Shown here one piece after another: positions 45,903-57,370 of a stretch of DNA of 64,000 bases. The DNA comes from Ignavibacteriota bacterium (GTDB lineage: Bacteria > Bacteroidota > Ignavibacteria > Tepidaquicellales > Tepidaquicellaceae): positions 310,001-374,000 of the forward strand of contig JACREY010000012.1 in NCBI GenBank assembly GCA_016218085.1. Reading direction: 5' to 3'. Position numbers and translations under genes: made by a program. The notes beneath the pieces are model-generated. The model had not been told where the DNA came from and made no database searches. It saw only the letters and a program-made list of their open reading frames with translations. How positions within the stretch are numbered: position 1 is the stretch's first letter; each line of letters opens with the position of its first letter.

Positions 45903-46985
45903 TTATTTTATCTGTTCAAGCAGGGTGGAAATATTATATTTTTCATATTCATCGCAATTCTTTATAGCAAAGTCAATCAGTGCTCCGAGCTTTTCGTCGC
46001 TTAACTCATTTCCGATTTTCTCCCTGTATTCTTTCATCAGGTTTTCCTTTGTAGTCAGGAAAGTAAGGCTGAAGTCGTTGTATTTATCGCCCCGTGAGTT
46101 TCTGTAGCCGTATATATCCCTGTAAAGCTCTATATAGCTTCCGCCGTCTTCTTTGAAGATGTTGTAAGTCTTGTAAATAATTTTTACGGGGAACCTGTCC
46201 TGCTTGTCGAAATCAAACTGCATCGATTTTTTGCTATCGAGCCACGAGGTTAAATCCCTTGATTTAATAACTCGTTTTAAAATGAACTCCTTCATCTTTG
46301 CAATGTTGCCGTTGTAGTTCCTGACGCAGCCGTGCGAGAGGCTTCTGTTTTTGTCGTCGAGTAAATGTTCTTTATTCGTTCCGTGAAAATACCTCAAAGA
46401 AGCTTCGTCATAATGCACGCAGAAAAGTCCGAGCGGATTCTTCGGTCCCGGAGGTGTCGGCGGCAGGTCTTCTTTTCCCTTTTCGGGGTCCTTCCACGAA
46501 GGCCAGTTCCTTACTCTGAACGCTTCGAAATATCCTGCATAGGTTCTGTCTTTATTCGTACCTACAACGTTATTCCACCTGTCAACAAATATTGTATCGC
46601 TTTTATAAAGCTGATAAATATAAGAGCGGAATTCGGGAATATTCAGCACCCACAATATTTTTGCTGTATCGGCAAGATAGTTCTCCGGTATATCGTAGCT
46701 TACTTTATAAAAATTCGTTTTTTCTCCCGATGCTGTATCGGTTGAAGTGATATCAATCTTCCTGTTGAGTATCAGTTTTTCTGCGGTTTTTTCAGGCAGT
46801 ATAGGGAAGTTTTCCAGCAGGTAGCTTTTCACAGAATAGTCAGCAGAGCTGATGCTTTCGGCTTCAACCGTAAGTGTTTGATTAGGTATATTGCTTTTCT
46901 TCGTAGGGTCATCCGTCGGCTGTGCATAGCCGGTAAACAAAGATAATACCGAAGTAAAAATTATTATGTATATCAGGGATTTCAT
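45903..46985 (-). CDS. L,D-transpeptidase (YkuD/ErfK family)
   Basis: 360 aa from MKSLIYII; an in-frame ATG four codons earlier is possible. Signal peptide ends near GYAQP. The catalytic segment SLSHGCVRNYNG provides the cysteine nucleophile and preceding histidine of the YkuD domain. It makes 3-3 cross-links or attaches proteins to peptidoglycan in the periplasm. Transcribed away from the PNP-like gene with a 13-bp gap. The extended N-terminal half before the catalytic domain is not a known module to me. Confidence 0.88.
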   Translation of the reverse strand: MKSLIYIIIFTSVLSLFTGYAQPTDDPTKKSNIPNQTLTVEAESISSADYSVKSYLLENFPILPEKTAEKLILNRKIDITSTDTASGEKTNFYKVSYDIPENYLADTAKILWVLNIPEFRSYIYQLYKSDTIFVDRWNNVVGTNKDRTYAGYFEAFRVRNWPSWKDPEKGKEDLPPTPPGPKNPLGLFCVHYDEASLRYFHGTNKEHLLDDKNRSLSHGCVRNYNGNIAKMKEFILKRVIKSRDLTSWLDSKKSMQFDFDKQDRFPVKIIYKTYNIFKEDGGSYIELYRDIYGYRNSRGDKYNDFSLTFLTTKENLMKEYREKIGNELSDEKLGALIDFAIKNCDEYEKYNISTLLEQIK

Positions 46986-46998
46986 TGGATTTATCATT

Positions 46999-47841
46999 TT
47001 ATAAAGTTTTTATTAATGTAGTCAGTATTTTATTTAAACTGCTTTCTGCTTTTTTAAAATATTTTATTCTTTCTTTTTCTCTTTTGCTTTCAGATGATGT
47101 ATCGGCTTTCATTTTGTCAGCGACCAGTTCCCTTGTTATTAACCCGATTCCTGCGAATTTCGTTCTGGCGTGAACGGCGGTGATATTCTCAGGTACAAGT
47201 GAATAACCGAGCACATCGCATCCTATTTCCCTGTAAAACCTTGCTTCGGCTTCGGTTTCGCTTTCGGGTCCGATTATTCCGAGGTATACGGATTCGTTTA
47301 TTATCATTTTATTATCCATAAAAACACATTTCATCTTTCCGAAAAGACCTTCGTCGTATGCATTGCTCATATCGGGAAATCTGATTCCGAGTTCCTGGTC
47401 GTTCTCTCCGATAAGCGGATTATCGCCCATCAGGTTTATGTGGTCGTAAACCAGCGCAAGCTCTCCGCATCCGAATCTCGGGTTAAGCGTACCGACTTCA
47501 TCAACCGATAAAATCTTATCTATGCCGACATATTTTAATGAATAAATAAAATGTCCGATATCCCTCATCTTCACTCCGTCGTAAAAATGCAGCCTGCCTT
47601 TTAAAATGAGCAGGTTAGCATTTCCGGTTTTTGCAGCCAGAAGATGTATGGAATTATCGACCGTATCCTTGTCGTATGTGCAGGGCACGTCGCGGAAATT
47701 GATTTTCTTAATAATCTTAATTTCTTTCGGCAGTTTGTAATTCTCGTCAACAATCAAAGCAAGCCTTGCCTTAAATCCTGAAGGCAGATGCTTTTTCAGG
47801 TATCCGGCAGTTTCGGTTATTTTTTTTCTTTGTTCAGTCAT
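46999..47841 (-). CDS. Purine nucleoside phosphorylase paralogue, probably altered in specificity
   Basis: 280 aa. Overall alignment with the adjacent PNP is clear (LKGRLHFYDG for QGRFHFYEG, SVDEVGTLNPRF for ASNACGALNPEF, GPESETEAEARFYREIGCDV for GPTLETRAEYRMIRKFGGDV). Key sites differ: the GTGLG phosphate loop is replaced by LIVDENYKLP, the purine-binding G is not conserved as in PNP, and GMST becomes GYSL. It is probably an active-site-diverged paralogue with a different ligand, or a non-catalytic partner of the true PNP 11 bp upstream. Confidence 0.7.
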   Translation of the reverse strand: MTEQRKKITETAGYLKKHLPSGFKARLALIVDENYKLPKEIKIIKKINFRDVPCTYDKDTVDNSIHLLAAKTGNANLLILKGRLHFYDGVKMRDIGHFIYSLKYVGIDKILSVDEVGTLNPRFGCGELALVYDHINLMGDNPLIGENDQELGIRFPDMSNAYDEGLFGKMKCVFMDNKMIINESVYLGIIGPESETEAEARFYREIGCDVLGYSLVPENITAVHARTKFAGIGLITRELVADKMKADTSSESKREKERIKYFKKAESSLNKILTTLIKTL

Positions 47842-47851
47842 AATATATGAA

Positions 47852-48661
47852 TTATAATTTTTCTATAAACTTTTTTATCAGCAGCGTCATCTTCGGCTCT
47901 GCGATGCTGGCTGCTTTCAGGATATTAGAGAGCATTGCAACTTCGAGAGTATCGGGAAAGCCCTCGTCCGTAATAATGGATATTCCCATTGATTCCATGC
48001 CGAGCTTGTGCGCTACTATCACTTCAGGGATTGTTGACATTCCCACTACATCTCCTCCGAATTTTCTAATCATCCTGTATTCCGCCCTGGTCTCTAAAGT
48101 CGGACCCTGCACGCTGGCATACACGCCTTTTTTAACATCGATATTATTTTCAAGTGCTGTCTGCTCCGCGAGTTCAATCAGTCTTTGCGAATAATAATGC
48201 GTTGTATTTTCTTTGCTGTTAAAAAACTTCATTCCGATAAGGGGTGATGTAAAATGCAGGTTTATGTGCGAAGTCAGTATCATTAAATCGGTTTTTGAAA
48301 ACTCCGGGTTAAGTGCTCCGCAGGCATTTGATGCTATAAGGTATTTAATTCCGAGACCTTTCATAACGTGCACAGGAAATGTCACACGGTTATGCGAATA
48401 GCCTTCGTAAAAATGAAACCTGCCCTGCATTGCAATAATTTTCTTTCCCGAAAGTTTTCCGAAAATAAGTTTTCCGTGATGTGACTCGACCGTTGAAACG
48501 GGGAAATTCGGTATATCGGAATAATCTATTACGTGCTCTATTTTGATATACTTTACAAGACCTCCCAAGCCTGTTCCCAGTATAATTCCCGTGTTGTATC
48601 CGTTTCCGGCAGTACTTTTAATAAAATCTACAGTATTCTTAATGTCAAGTTTCATAATCAT
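47852..48661 (-). CDS. Purine nucleoside phosphorylase I
   Basis: 269 aa. Phosphate loop GTGLGG, SHHGKLIFG, QGRFHFYEGYS, ASNACGALNPEF, GPTLETRAEYRMIRKFGGDVVGMST and GISIITDEGF match trimeric PNP, which splits purine nucleosides with phosphate. The residue after SIIT is D (N in the human enzyme), as in many Bacteroidota PNPs. Its ATGA start overlaps the divIVA stop, so the two genes are coupled. Alternative start two codons downstream is possible. Confidence 0.93.
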   Translation of the reverse strand: MIMKLDIKNTVDFIKSTAGNGYNTGIILGTGLGGLVKYIKIEHVIDYSDIPNFPVSTVESHHGKLIFGKLSGKKIIAMQGRFHFYEGYSHNRVTFPVHVMKGLGIKYLIASNACGALNPEFSKTDLMILTSHINLHFTSPLIGMKFFNSKENTTHYYSQRLIELAEQTALENNIDVKKGVYASVQGPTLETRAEYRMIRKFGGDVVGMSTIPEVIVAHKLGMESMGISIITDEGFPDTLEVAMLSNILKAASIAEPKMTLLIKKFIEKL

Positions 48662-49281
48662 TTTACTTCAAAACTATCTTCAAAGGAGCCTTTGTCCGGT
48701 TTGTTGCCGATATAAACTTTTTTAACGGGTTTAATTACTTCGGGACTTTCTTCTTCTTCTGAGATATCCTGCAAACCATCGTAATCGCTTGTCATGCTTG
48801 TCAGGTTGGTCAGTTCCATTTTATATATCTTCTTGCTCTTTATGAAATCTTCGAGCTCGTTGAGCTTATCAGTGATGAAATTTCTGACATCTTCAAGAAG
48901 CTTGTCGTTTCTGAGCTTGATATCATCCAGTTCATGCTTTTTCGATAAGATGTCGTCTTCAATATCCTGCTTTGCCTTTCTGGCATTGAGCTCGGCTTCC
49001 CTTATAATCAGATCAGCTTTCTTTTTTGCATTCTGAACAATTTCTTCGCCGAGGTCCTGGGATTTTATTATTGCTTTTTGCAGGTTGGTTTCGTTTTCCT
49101 TATAGATTTCTATATCGGATAAAAGAGATTTAATCCTGTCCGCCTGTGCCTTGTTCTCTGAAATCAGCTTTTCGTAATGCGAACTCACGGTATCGAGAAA
49201 AGCATCAACTTCATTGGAGTCATAACCGCGGAGACCTTTTTTAAAATCTCTCTTCTTGATTTCTTTTGAAGAAATGTTCAT
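48658..49281 (-). CDS. DivIVA domain protein
   Basis: 207 aa coiled-coil protein. The N-terminal MNISSKEIKKRDFKKGLRGYDSNEVDAFLDTV is the conserved DivIVA membrane-binding and curvature-sensing head; a heptad-rich coiled coil runs from about 35 to 165; the last 40 residues are charged. It localises to poles or division sites and recruits envelope-synthesis proteins. In this lineage its role is not defined. Coupled to PNP by an ATGA overlap; follows yggS. Confidence 0.9.
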   Translation of the reverse strand: MNISSKEIKKRDFKKGLRGYDSNEVDAFLDTVSSHYEKLISENKAQADRIKSLLSDIEIYKENETNLQKAIIKSQDLGEEIVQNAKKKADLIIREAELNARKAKQDIEDDILSKKHELDDIKLRNDKLLEDVRNFITDKLNELEDFIKSKKIYKMELTNLTSMTSDYDGLQDISEEEESPEVIKPVKKVYIGNKPDKGSFEDSFEVK

Positions 49282-49301
49282 TTTAATATGTATTAAATAA
49301 T

Positions 49302-49997
49302 TTATAAATAATTTCTTTTTCCGAAAATTGCGCTTCCGATTCTGAGCATATTGGAACCCTCTTCGATGGCAATCCTGTAATCAGATGTCATGCCCATGGA
49401 TAGGTATCTGAAACCGGGATAGTCTACCTTCAGGTCGTCGAATATATCTTTCAGCATCCTGAAGTTTTCCCTGATAATTTCCTCCACGTCGGTAAACATA
49501 CCGATAGTCATAAGTCCCTGCAGATTTATATTTTCCAGTGATGAAATTTCCCTGCATAAATTCTTTGCATCCGAAGGTTCAATTCCGGATTTTTGAAGTT
49601 CGTCGCTTGTATTAACCTGCACGAGTATGTTAATTATTCTGCCTGCTTTTTTTGCGTGCCTGTCGATTTCCTCCGCAAGTTTAAAGCTGTCAACAGAATG
49701 AATAAGAGTTACAAAATCCGCTATATATTTTACCTTATTGGTCTGCAGGTGTCCGACGAGATGCCAGTTAATATTTTCTGATTTCAGTTCATCGAATTTT
49801 GATTTCAGTTCCTGAACTTTATTCTCCCCGAAATCGGCATGTCCGAGCCTTTTCACCTCTAAAATTTCTTCCGGGGGGAAAGTCTTGCTTACAGCCACAA
49901 GTTTTATATCATCGTAATTTTTACCGACTTGTGTGCATACCCCTTTAATATCCGTAACCAGTTCGGAATAATTTTCTTTAAGGTAATCGTATTTCAT
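49302..49997 (-). CDS. YggS family pyridoxal phosphate homeostasis protein
   Basis: 231 aa. TIM-barrel with PLP-lysine in KLVAVSKTFPPE, then FGENKVQELKSK, HLVGHLQTNKVKYI, the LSMGMTSDY loop and GSAIFGKRNY ending. PLP-binding chaperone-like protein that keeps cytoplasmic PLP balanced; no separate catalytic role is established. First gene of a minus-strand run leading through divIVA and the PNP genes to the L,D-transpeptidase. Confidence 0.95.
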   Translation of the reverse strand: MKYDYLKENYSELVTDIKGVCTQVGKNYDDIKLVAVSKTFPPEEILEVKRLGHADFGENKVQELKSKFDELKSENINWHLVGHLQTNKVKYIADFVTLIHSVDSFKLAEEIDRHAKKAGRIINILVQVNTSDELQKSGIEPSDAKNLCREISSLENINLQGLMTIGMFTDVEEIIRENFRMLKDIFDDLKVDYPGFRYLSMGMTSDYRIAIEEGSNMLRIGSAIFGKRNYL

Positions 49998-50062
49998 ATA
50001 TATTTACAAAAAATATATTTATTTTCTACAAAATTCAACGTTTAAGCATATACCAAATAAAT

Positions 50063-51134
50063 ATGTTAAAAAAATTTGCGGAAGACTTAAAATTATTCAG
50101 GGAAAGCAAGAAAATAACGTTGCTCCAGATAGCCAATGAAACAAAAATACATATATCGAATTTAGAAAGAATAGAAAACGGTGATTTTAATTTCATGCCC
50201 CAGCCATACATCAGGGCATTTCTGAAGCAGTACATAAGATGCCTCGGACTGGATGAAAAGGAAACGCTGTATAATTTCGACCTTGCCAAAAGCGGGAGGT
50301 ATCAGCCGCAGGAAGGCGCTCTGAAAGAAAGGGAAGGTCTCGAAAAGAAGGAAACTGAACCCGTTCAGGAAGAACAGCCTGCAGAAGAAAAAAAAGAAGC
50401 TCCCGAACAAGAGGAAATACCCGAAAAAGAAGCAGGGGAAATTGAGAGCCTCTTCGAGGAGAAGGTCATGCTGACGCCCTCAAAGAAACCAAAAACAAAC
50501 GGCAGGAAAAAATTCATACAGCCCCAGCCTGTTAAAAAAATCGAAACGGAAAAAAACACGCCATTTGCGGAAGAACAGGAAGTCAGGAAACAGCCTCCGA
50601 AGAAATCAATTAACTTTTCACCTTCGATTTTCAAGTCACTCGGGATAATAGCGGTGGTGCTTCTGCTGGGTTACGGGATATATCTTCTTGTTACAACTGT
50701 ATTCCTGACCGGAACGTCGAAATCAAAGTTTGATATTGTCCGGCAGAATTTCGATACGGTAGTAAAGGAAAACGAAAAAAAGATTCTGGGTAAGCGCTCG
50801 AAAGAAGAAATCGAAGATTCGATTAAAAATGTTCAGAGGGTGCAGGATTCAATCAGGAAAGCCGAAAATGATTCACTGACTCTTGAAATCAAGTGCCTGA
50901 AGAAAGGATACATTTCCGTAATTATAGATTCAATCTCTTATAATAATATGAGCAAGGAATCTTTTGATAAGGATTATTCGGGAAGCTGGAAGGCGAAAAA
51001 ATATTTTTATGTGACTTCGAATAATACAGAAACATTTATACTATATTTAAACGGAAAGAAGCTTGACATTAAGGACACGAAAATAAAATACCTGAAAATA
51101 GGGCGCGAGGGAATTGTTAAGAGCAGTAGTCAGT

Positions 51135-51136
<2 letters not shown>
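50063..51136 (+). CDS. RodZ-like HTH and transmembrane protein
   Basis: 357 aa. Residues 1-75 are a helix-turn-helix domain of the RodZ type (KKITLLQIANETKIHISNLE, RIENGDFNFMPQPYIRAFLK). A long acidic Pro/Glu/Lys linker follows; one membrane helix lies near 192-215 (LGIIAVVLLLGYGIYLLV); the periplasmic C-terminal domain (about 255-350) resembles DUF4115. RodZ links the MreB cytoskeleton to peptidoglycan synthesis. It is divergent from yggS with about 65 bp between starts. Confidence 0.85.
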
Positions 51137-53308
<2,172 letters not shown>

Positions 53309-53953
53309 TTACTTCAGAAAGTTCACACCGAAGTTCATCGAAACACCCCCAAGATCTTTCATCTCATTATTCTTAATGCTCATTACACTGCCGCTGACAA
53401 CAGGCAGGTAAGAATACCTCATATTAATTGTGAATGAAAGACTATTCGATTGCATAAATTCGAGACCTGCTCCGATAAATGGTCCTGCGGCAAACGAGGC
53501 GTGTGAATAGCCGAATGCATTGAAATAACCTCTTTCATAAGGAGTAGTGACAACAAGTGCCGGTGTTACGCCGATACTCAGAAGCGGTTTGAAATCATTT
53601 TCAATATCTTCTTTGAAAATATAATACTGCAGCCCGATATTCAGAGGAAACATAAAGACCCTGTTTAATTTATCCTGAATGTATGAGTTGCCGTAATAGT
53701 CGAAATATTCAAATTCCCTGTTGTCGCTCACACCGCTGATGGAAAATGAAAGAAACAAATCCATACTATTGCTAAGAGGTTTAAAATATCCGCCCGTAAG
53801 TCCGTATCCCTTGTCGGAATATAAGACACTAAGTCCCCATTTATTTCTCGGCTCGTATTTTTTTAATTCGGGTTTGGGGTTAATTTGATTTCCGACAGCA
53901 AAACTCATATTTGCCGCCAGGAGAAGAATTATTATATATTTAAATCTGACCAT
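53309..53953 (-). CDS. Outer-membrane beta-barrel protein
   Basis: 214 aa. Signal peptide ends near SFAVG. The mature sequence alternates hydrophobic/polar residues (GLSVLYSDKGYGLTGGYFK, MDLFLSFSISG, VFMFPLNIGLQYYIF, LEFMQSNSLSFTINMRYSYL) and ends NFGVNFLK, as in small 8-strand OmpW/porin-like barrels. No ligand can be named. Convergent with ligA, the two stop codons directly adjoining. Confidence 0.75.
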   Translation of the reverse strand: MVRFKYIIILLLAANMSFAVGNQINPKPELKKYEPRNKWGLSVLYSDKGYGLTGGYFKPLSNSMDLFLSFSISGVSDNREFEYFDYYGNSYIQDKLNRVFMFPLNIGLQYYIFKEDIENDFKPLLSIGVTPALVVTTPYERGYFNAFGYSHASFAAGPFIGAGLEFMQSNSLSFTINMRYSYLPVVSGSVMSIKNNEMKDLGGVSMNFGVNFLK

Positions 53954-54063
53954 CGCTTTATTAATTGTTTAATGAAACTTATTTGATTAATTTTTAAAAG
54001 TAAAGAGATAACCGCATACTAAATGTAACATATTATTTCACTAAAACATTTATTTACACTGTT

Positions 54064-54648
54064 TTGACAGAAGCCAGATATAATAAGTTTAAGAAAGTAG
54101 TTTCGCAGAGGCAGAAGCACCTCACGCTGGTGCTTGAAAATATTCACGACCCGCATAACGTAAGCGCAGTGCTGCGCACGTGCGACTGCGCGGGGATAGA
54201 TAAAGTTTACCTGATTTACAACACGAATAAATTCCCGAAAATCGGGCGCGTTTCCTCCGCCAGCGCAAAGAAATGGGTGGAGCTTGTAAGGTTCAATAAT
54301 GTGGATGAGTGCTTTGCCGCGCTGAAAAAAGACAAGTATAAAATATACGCAACCCACATTTCCGAAACGAAGAAAAATAAATCGCTGTATGAAATTGATT
54401 TGACGAAGCGGGTTGCAATCGTATTCGGAAACGAACACGCGGGAGTTTCGGAAGATGTGATTAACAAGGCGGACTGGAATCTAGTGATTCCGATGTACGG
54501 ACTGATACAGTCGCTGAATATCTCCGTTTCCGCGGCAGTGTGCATATACGAAGCCCTGCGCCAACGCGAAGCAAAAGGGATGTATAAGAAATCGGCTTAT
54601 ACTAAAAAAGAGCTGGATAAAAAACTGGAATATTATTTGAATAAATAG
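54064..54648 (+). CDS. trmH: tRNA/rRNA ribose 2'-O-methyltransferase, SpoU/TrmH family
   Basis: 194 aa from a TTG start. SPOUT-fold signatures: ENIHDPHNVSAVLRTCDCAG (motif 1), IVFGNEHAGVS (motif 2) and IPMYGLIQSLNISVSAAVCI (motif 3, with the knot). The short N-terminus and C-terminal LRQREAKGMY favour TrmH, which methylates Gm18 in tRNA, though a specific rRNA target cannot be excluded. A simple-repeat tract follows. Confidence 0.88.
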   Translation: MTEARYNKFKKVVSQRQKHLTLVLENIHDPHNVSAVLRTCDCAGIDKVYLIYNTNKFPKIGRVSSASAKKWVELVRFNNVDECFAALKKDKYKIYATHISETKKNKSLYEIDLTKRVAIVFGNEHAGVSEDVINKADWNLVIPMYGLIQSLNISVSAAVCIYEALRQREAKGMYKKSAYTKKELDKKLEYYLNK

Positions 54649-54649
54649 T

Positions 54650-54735
54650 GATTGGTGGTTAGTGAATAGTCAATAGTCAATAGTGAATAGAAAATAGTAA
54701 ATTGTAAATAGAAGAACATTGAACGGACAACAAAA
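54650..54735. repeat. GAATAGT-type simple-repeat tract
   Basis: Units of the form (A)GTGAATAGT, TAGTCAATAGTCAATAG and AGTAAATTGTAAATAG, followed by AGAACATTGAACGGACAAC. The AGAAC(n)3-4(G/A)A(A) motif resembles the AAAGAAC cores at 25804 and 51243. Confidence 0.7.
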
Positions 54736-54753
54736 AACATTTTATAAAAACCT

Positions 54754-56490
54754 ATGAATCCGAAAAAAGTACTGGCATTGTTGGTTTTTTTGTTTTTGGC
54801 ATTTACGGCAGGGCAGGTTTATCCGCAGGGTGATACGGCAAATAAAATTCCTGAATTATTCTCTTACGTTTTTGAAAATAAGGTTGGTTATTTTAATTGT
54901 GAAGGTATTGTAGTACATCCTAAATACGATAATTTAAATTCACATTGTTTTAGTGAAAAACTAATTCAAGTCAAATTAAACGGAAAATGCGGATATATTG
55001 ACTGGAAAGGAAACGAAATAATACCGCCGATTTTTGAAAAGACGTTCTATTATAAAAACGGGTATGTAGGGCTTTGCTTAAACGGGAAATGGGGGTATTA
55101 TGATTCTTTGGGGGAATCCAAAATTCCGTTCATTTATGATAATGCAAATAATTTTAGCGAAGGTTTGGCTTGTGTTGAAAAAAATGGTAAGTGGGGAGTT
55201 ATTGATTATACAGGGAAAGTCATAATTGATTTTAAGTTTGATTATATAAGTGATTTTAAAGATGGAATTGCAATATTTGAGCTAAACTCAAAGGAAGGTT
55301 TAATTGACAAGTACGGGAAGATAGTGGCTGCGCCAAAATATGAATCTATATTTAAAGGTGGATCAGGTTTTTTTACAAAAACGAAGGATTTATATGAAGT
55401 AAAGAAAAACGGCAAATATGGGGTTATAAATAAAAAAGGACAGGAAGTTGTCCCGTTAAAATTTAAAACTATAGATATATTAAACGAAGATTTTATTAGA
55501 GTAAGCGAAGAAATATTTCATTATGGATTATTTAATAAGGAGGGGAAATTAATAGTATCGCTTATATGCGATAAAATAATTTATTATGAAAAAAATCTGA
55601 TAGCGGTAAAAAAAGAAAATAAGTACGGATATGTGAATGAAAAAGGTGAAATTAGAATTCCTTTTAAATATGATATAATTTTTGGATTCAAAAACGGACT
55701 TTCAAGAGTTAAACTGAATGGAAAATACGGATTTATAGATACAACAGGGAAAGAAGTAATACCTGTAAAATATAATTCATATCTGGCTTTTCGAAATGGT
55801 TATTTTAAGTTTGAGCTGAATGGAAAAAAAGGACTTATGAATAAAGACGGGAAAATAGTTGTACCGCCGTTATATGAATATGTTTCAGGCTTTAAAGAAA
55901 ATGATAACCTTGCACGGGTATCCAGAGATGGGAAAACCGGATTTGTAAACAAGGAAGGAAAAGAAGTTATTTCCCCGAAATACGAGCAAGCTTATCAGTT
56001 TAAAGATGGAATTTCAATAGTTAAATTTAATGGATTGTACGGCGGAATAAATGAACGTGATAGCATTATTGTTCCATTTTTGTATGAAGATTTATCATAT
56101 TTTTCTGAAGGACTTGCAATGATAAAACTAAATGGTAAATGCGGGTACACGGATGAGAATTTGAAAATTGCAATACCTCTGATATATGATTCCGCCCGGA
56201 GTTTTTGTGAAGGTCTTGCGGGAGTCTGCAAGGAAGGAAAATGGGGTTTTATAAATAAAAAAGGCGAAGAAATAATACCGATAAAATATAATTACATAAA
56301 AGAATTTTACGGAGGAATTATGTGCGCGGAGAATAATGGAATATGGAGTATATTAAATAAAGAAGGAAAGGAAATAGTGCCAATATTAAGCGACGAAAGG
56401 GATATATCTTATTATACGCTTTTATCGGAAATAACAGTGCTTACAGGCGGATTCGAAGCGGATTATTGTTCTCCTGAGTATTTATATTAA
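54754..56490 (+). CDS. WG-repeat protein, secreted
   Basis: 578 aa. Signal peptide ends near QVYPQG. The body is about 18 copies of the WG (beta-propeller-like) repeat with the shape (K/N)G(K)(W/Y)G(Y/F)(I/V)(D/N)xxGKEVIPxKYD, for example NGKCGYIDWKGNEIIPP and NGKYGFIDTTGKEVIPVKY. Such proteins occur in Bacteroidota and Firmicutes envelopes as binding or scaffold modules; ligand unknown. Somewhat lower GC than neighbours. A repeat tract lies upstream. Confidence 0.9.
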   Translation: MNPKKVLALLVFLFLAFTAGQVYPQGDTANKIPELFSYVFENKVGYFNCEGIVVHPKYDNLNSHCFSEKLIQVKLNGKCGYIDWKGNEIIPPIFEKTFYYKNGYVGLCLNGKWGYYDSLGESKIPFIYDNANNFSEGLACVEKNGKWGVIDYTGKVIIDFKFDYISDFKDGIAIFELNSKEGLIDKYGKIVAAPKYESIFKGGSGFFTKTKDLYEVKKNGKYGVINKKGQEVVPLKFKTIDILNEDFIRVSEEIFHYGLFNKEGKLIVSLICDKIIYYEKNLIAVKKENKYGYVNEKGEIRIPFKYDIIFGFKNGLSRVKLNGKYGFIDTTGKEVIPVKYNSYLAFRNGYFKFELNGKKGLMNKDGKIVVPPLYEYVSGFKENDNLARVSRDGKTGFVNKEGKEVISPKYEQAYQFKDGISIVKFNGLYGGINERDSIIVPFLYEDLSYFSEGLAMIKLNGKCGYTDENLKIAIPLIYDSARSFCEGLAGVCKEGKWGFINKKGEEIIPIKYNYIKEFYGGIMCAENNGIWSILNKEGKEIVPILSDERDISYYTLLSEITVLTGGFEADYCSPEYLY

Positions 56491-56519
56491 TAAAATAAAC
56501 AATTAAAATACAAAATATT

Positions 56520-57332
56520 ATGCTTCCAAATTATTTTAAAAAAGAGTTGAAACTTCAGAACACGAATAACTTCCTGCTGATTGCGGGACCGTGCGTAGTG
56601 GAGAATAAATCAGTAGTCTTCAGAACCTGCGAAAAGGTGAAGGAGATTACATCGAAACTGAAGATTCCTTACATCTTCAAGGCGTCCTATATGAAGGCGA
56701 ACCGCACTTCGGGGAGCTCGTTCCGCGGAATTGAAATGGACAAGGCACTGCAATTCCTTGCCGATGCAAAAAAAGAATTTGACATACCGATTCTCACGGA
56801 TGTGCATTCGGAAATCGAAGCTGAAATTGCCGCAGAGTTTGTGGACGTGCTGCAGATCCCTGCATTCCTCTGCCGCCAGACTGAACTGCTGGAAGCCGCA
56901 GGCGAAACGGGAAAAATAGTTAATATTAAAAAAGGACAATTCCTCGCGCCCGAAGATATGAAGTACCAGGCGGAAAAAGTGGCGCAGACGGGGAATAAAA
57001 AAATTCTGCTCACAGAGCGCGGCACGACATTCGGATATAATAATCTTGTCGTTGATTTCCGTTCGCTGGTGATTATGAAAAATCTCGGTTATCCCGTAAT
57101 ATTCGATGCGACACATTCGGTTCAGATGCCCTCGAAGGAAAAAGGCGTGAGCGGCGGAAATCCGGAATACATACGACCTCTGGCACGCGCGGCAATGGCT
57201 GTGGGTGTGGACGGGATATTTATAGAAACTCATCCCAATCCCGCTAAAGCACTCAGCGACGGAAGCAATATGCTGAAGCTGGATAAGCTGGAAAATCTGC
57301 TGAAGAATTTGTTGAAGATATATAATATCTAA
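56520..57332 (+). CDS. kdsA: 3-deoxy-8-phosphooctulonate synthase (KDO-8-P synthase)
   Basis: 270 aa TIM-barrel. Condenses phosphoenolpyruvate with arabinose 5-phosphate in KDO/LPS core synthesis. Visible: AGPCVVENK, YIFKASYMKANRTSGSSF (substrate loop), LTDVHSE, LQIPAFLCRQTELL, VNIKKGQFLAP, TERGTTFGYNNLVVDFR and FDATHSVQMPSK. Standard length. It is 29 bp after the WG-repeat gene and before the AT-rich accessory module. Confidence 0.97.
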   Translation: MLPNYFKKELKLQNTNNFLLIAGPCVVENKSVVFRTCEKVKEITSKLKIPYIFKASYMKANRTSGSSFRGIEMDKALQFLADAKKEFDIPILTDVHSEIEAEIAAEFVDVLQIPAFLCRQTELLEAAGETGKIVNIKKGQFLAPEDMKYQAEKVAQTGNKKILLTERGTTFGYNNLVVDFRSLVIMKNLGYPVIFDATHSVQMPSKEKGVSGGNPEYIRPLARAAMAVGVDGIFIETHPNPAKALSDGSNMLKLDKLENLLKNLLKIYNI

Positions 57333-57370
57333 AATTAGAAATTTTAATTTAATAAATTTATGTAACAAAT

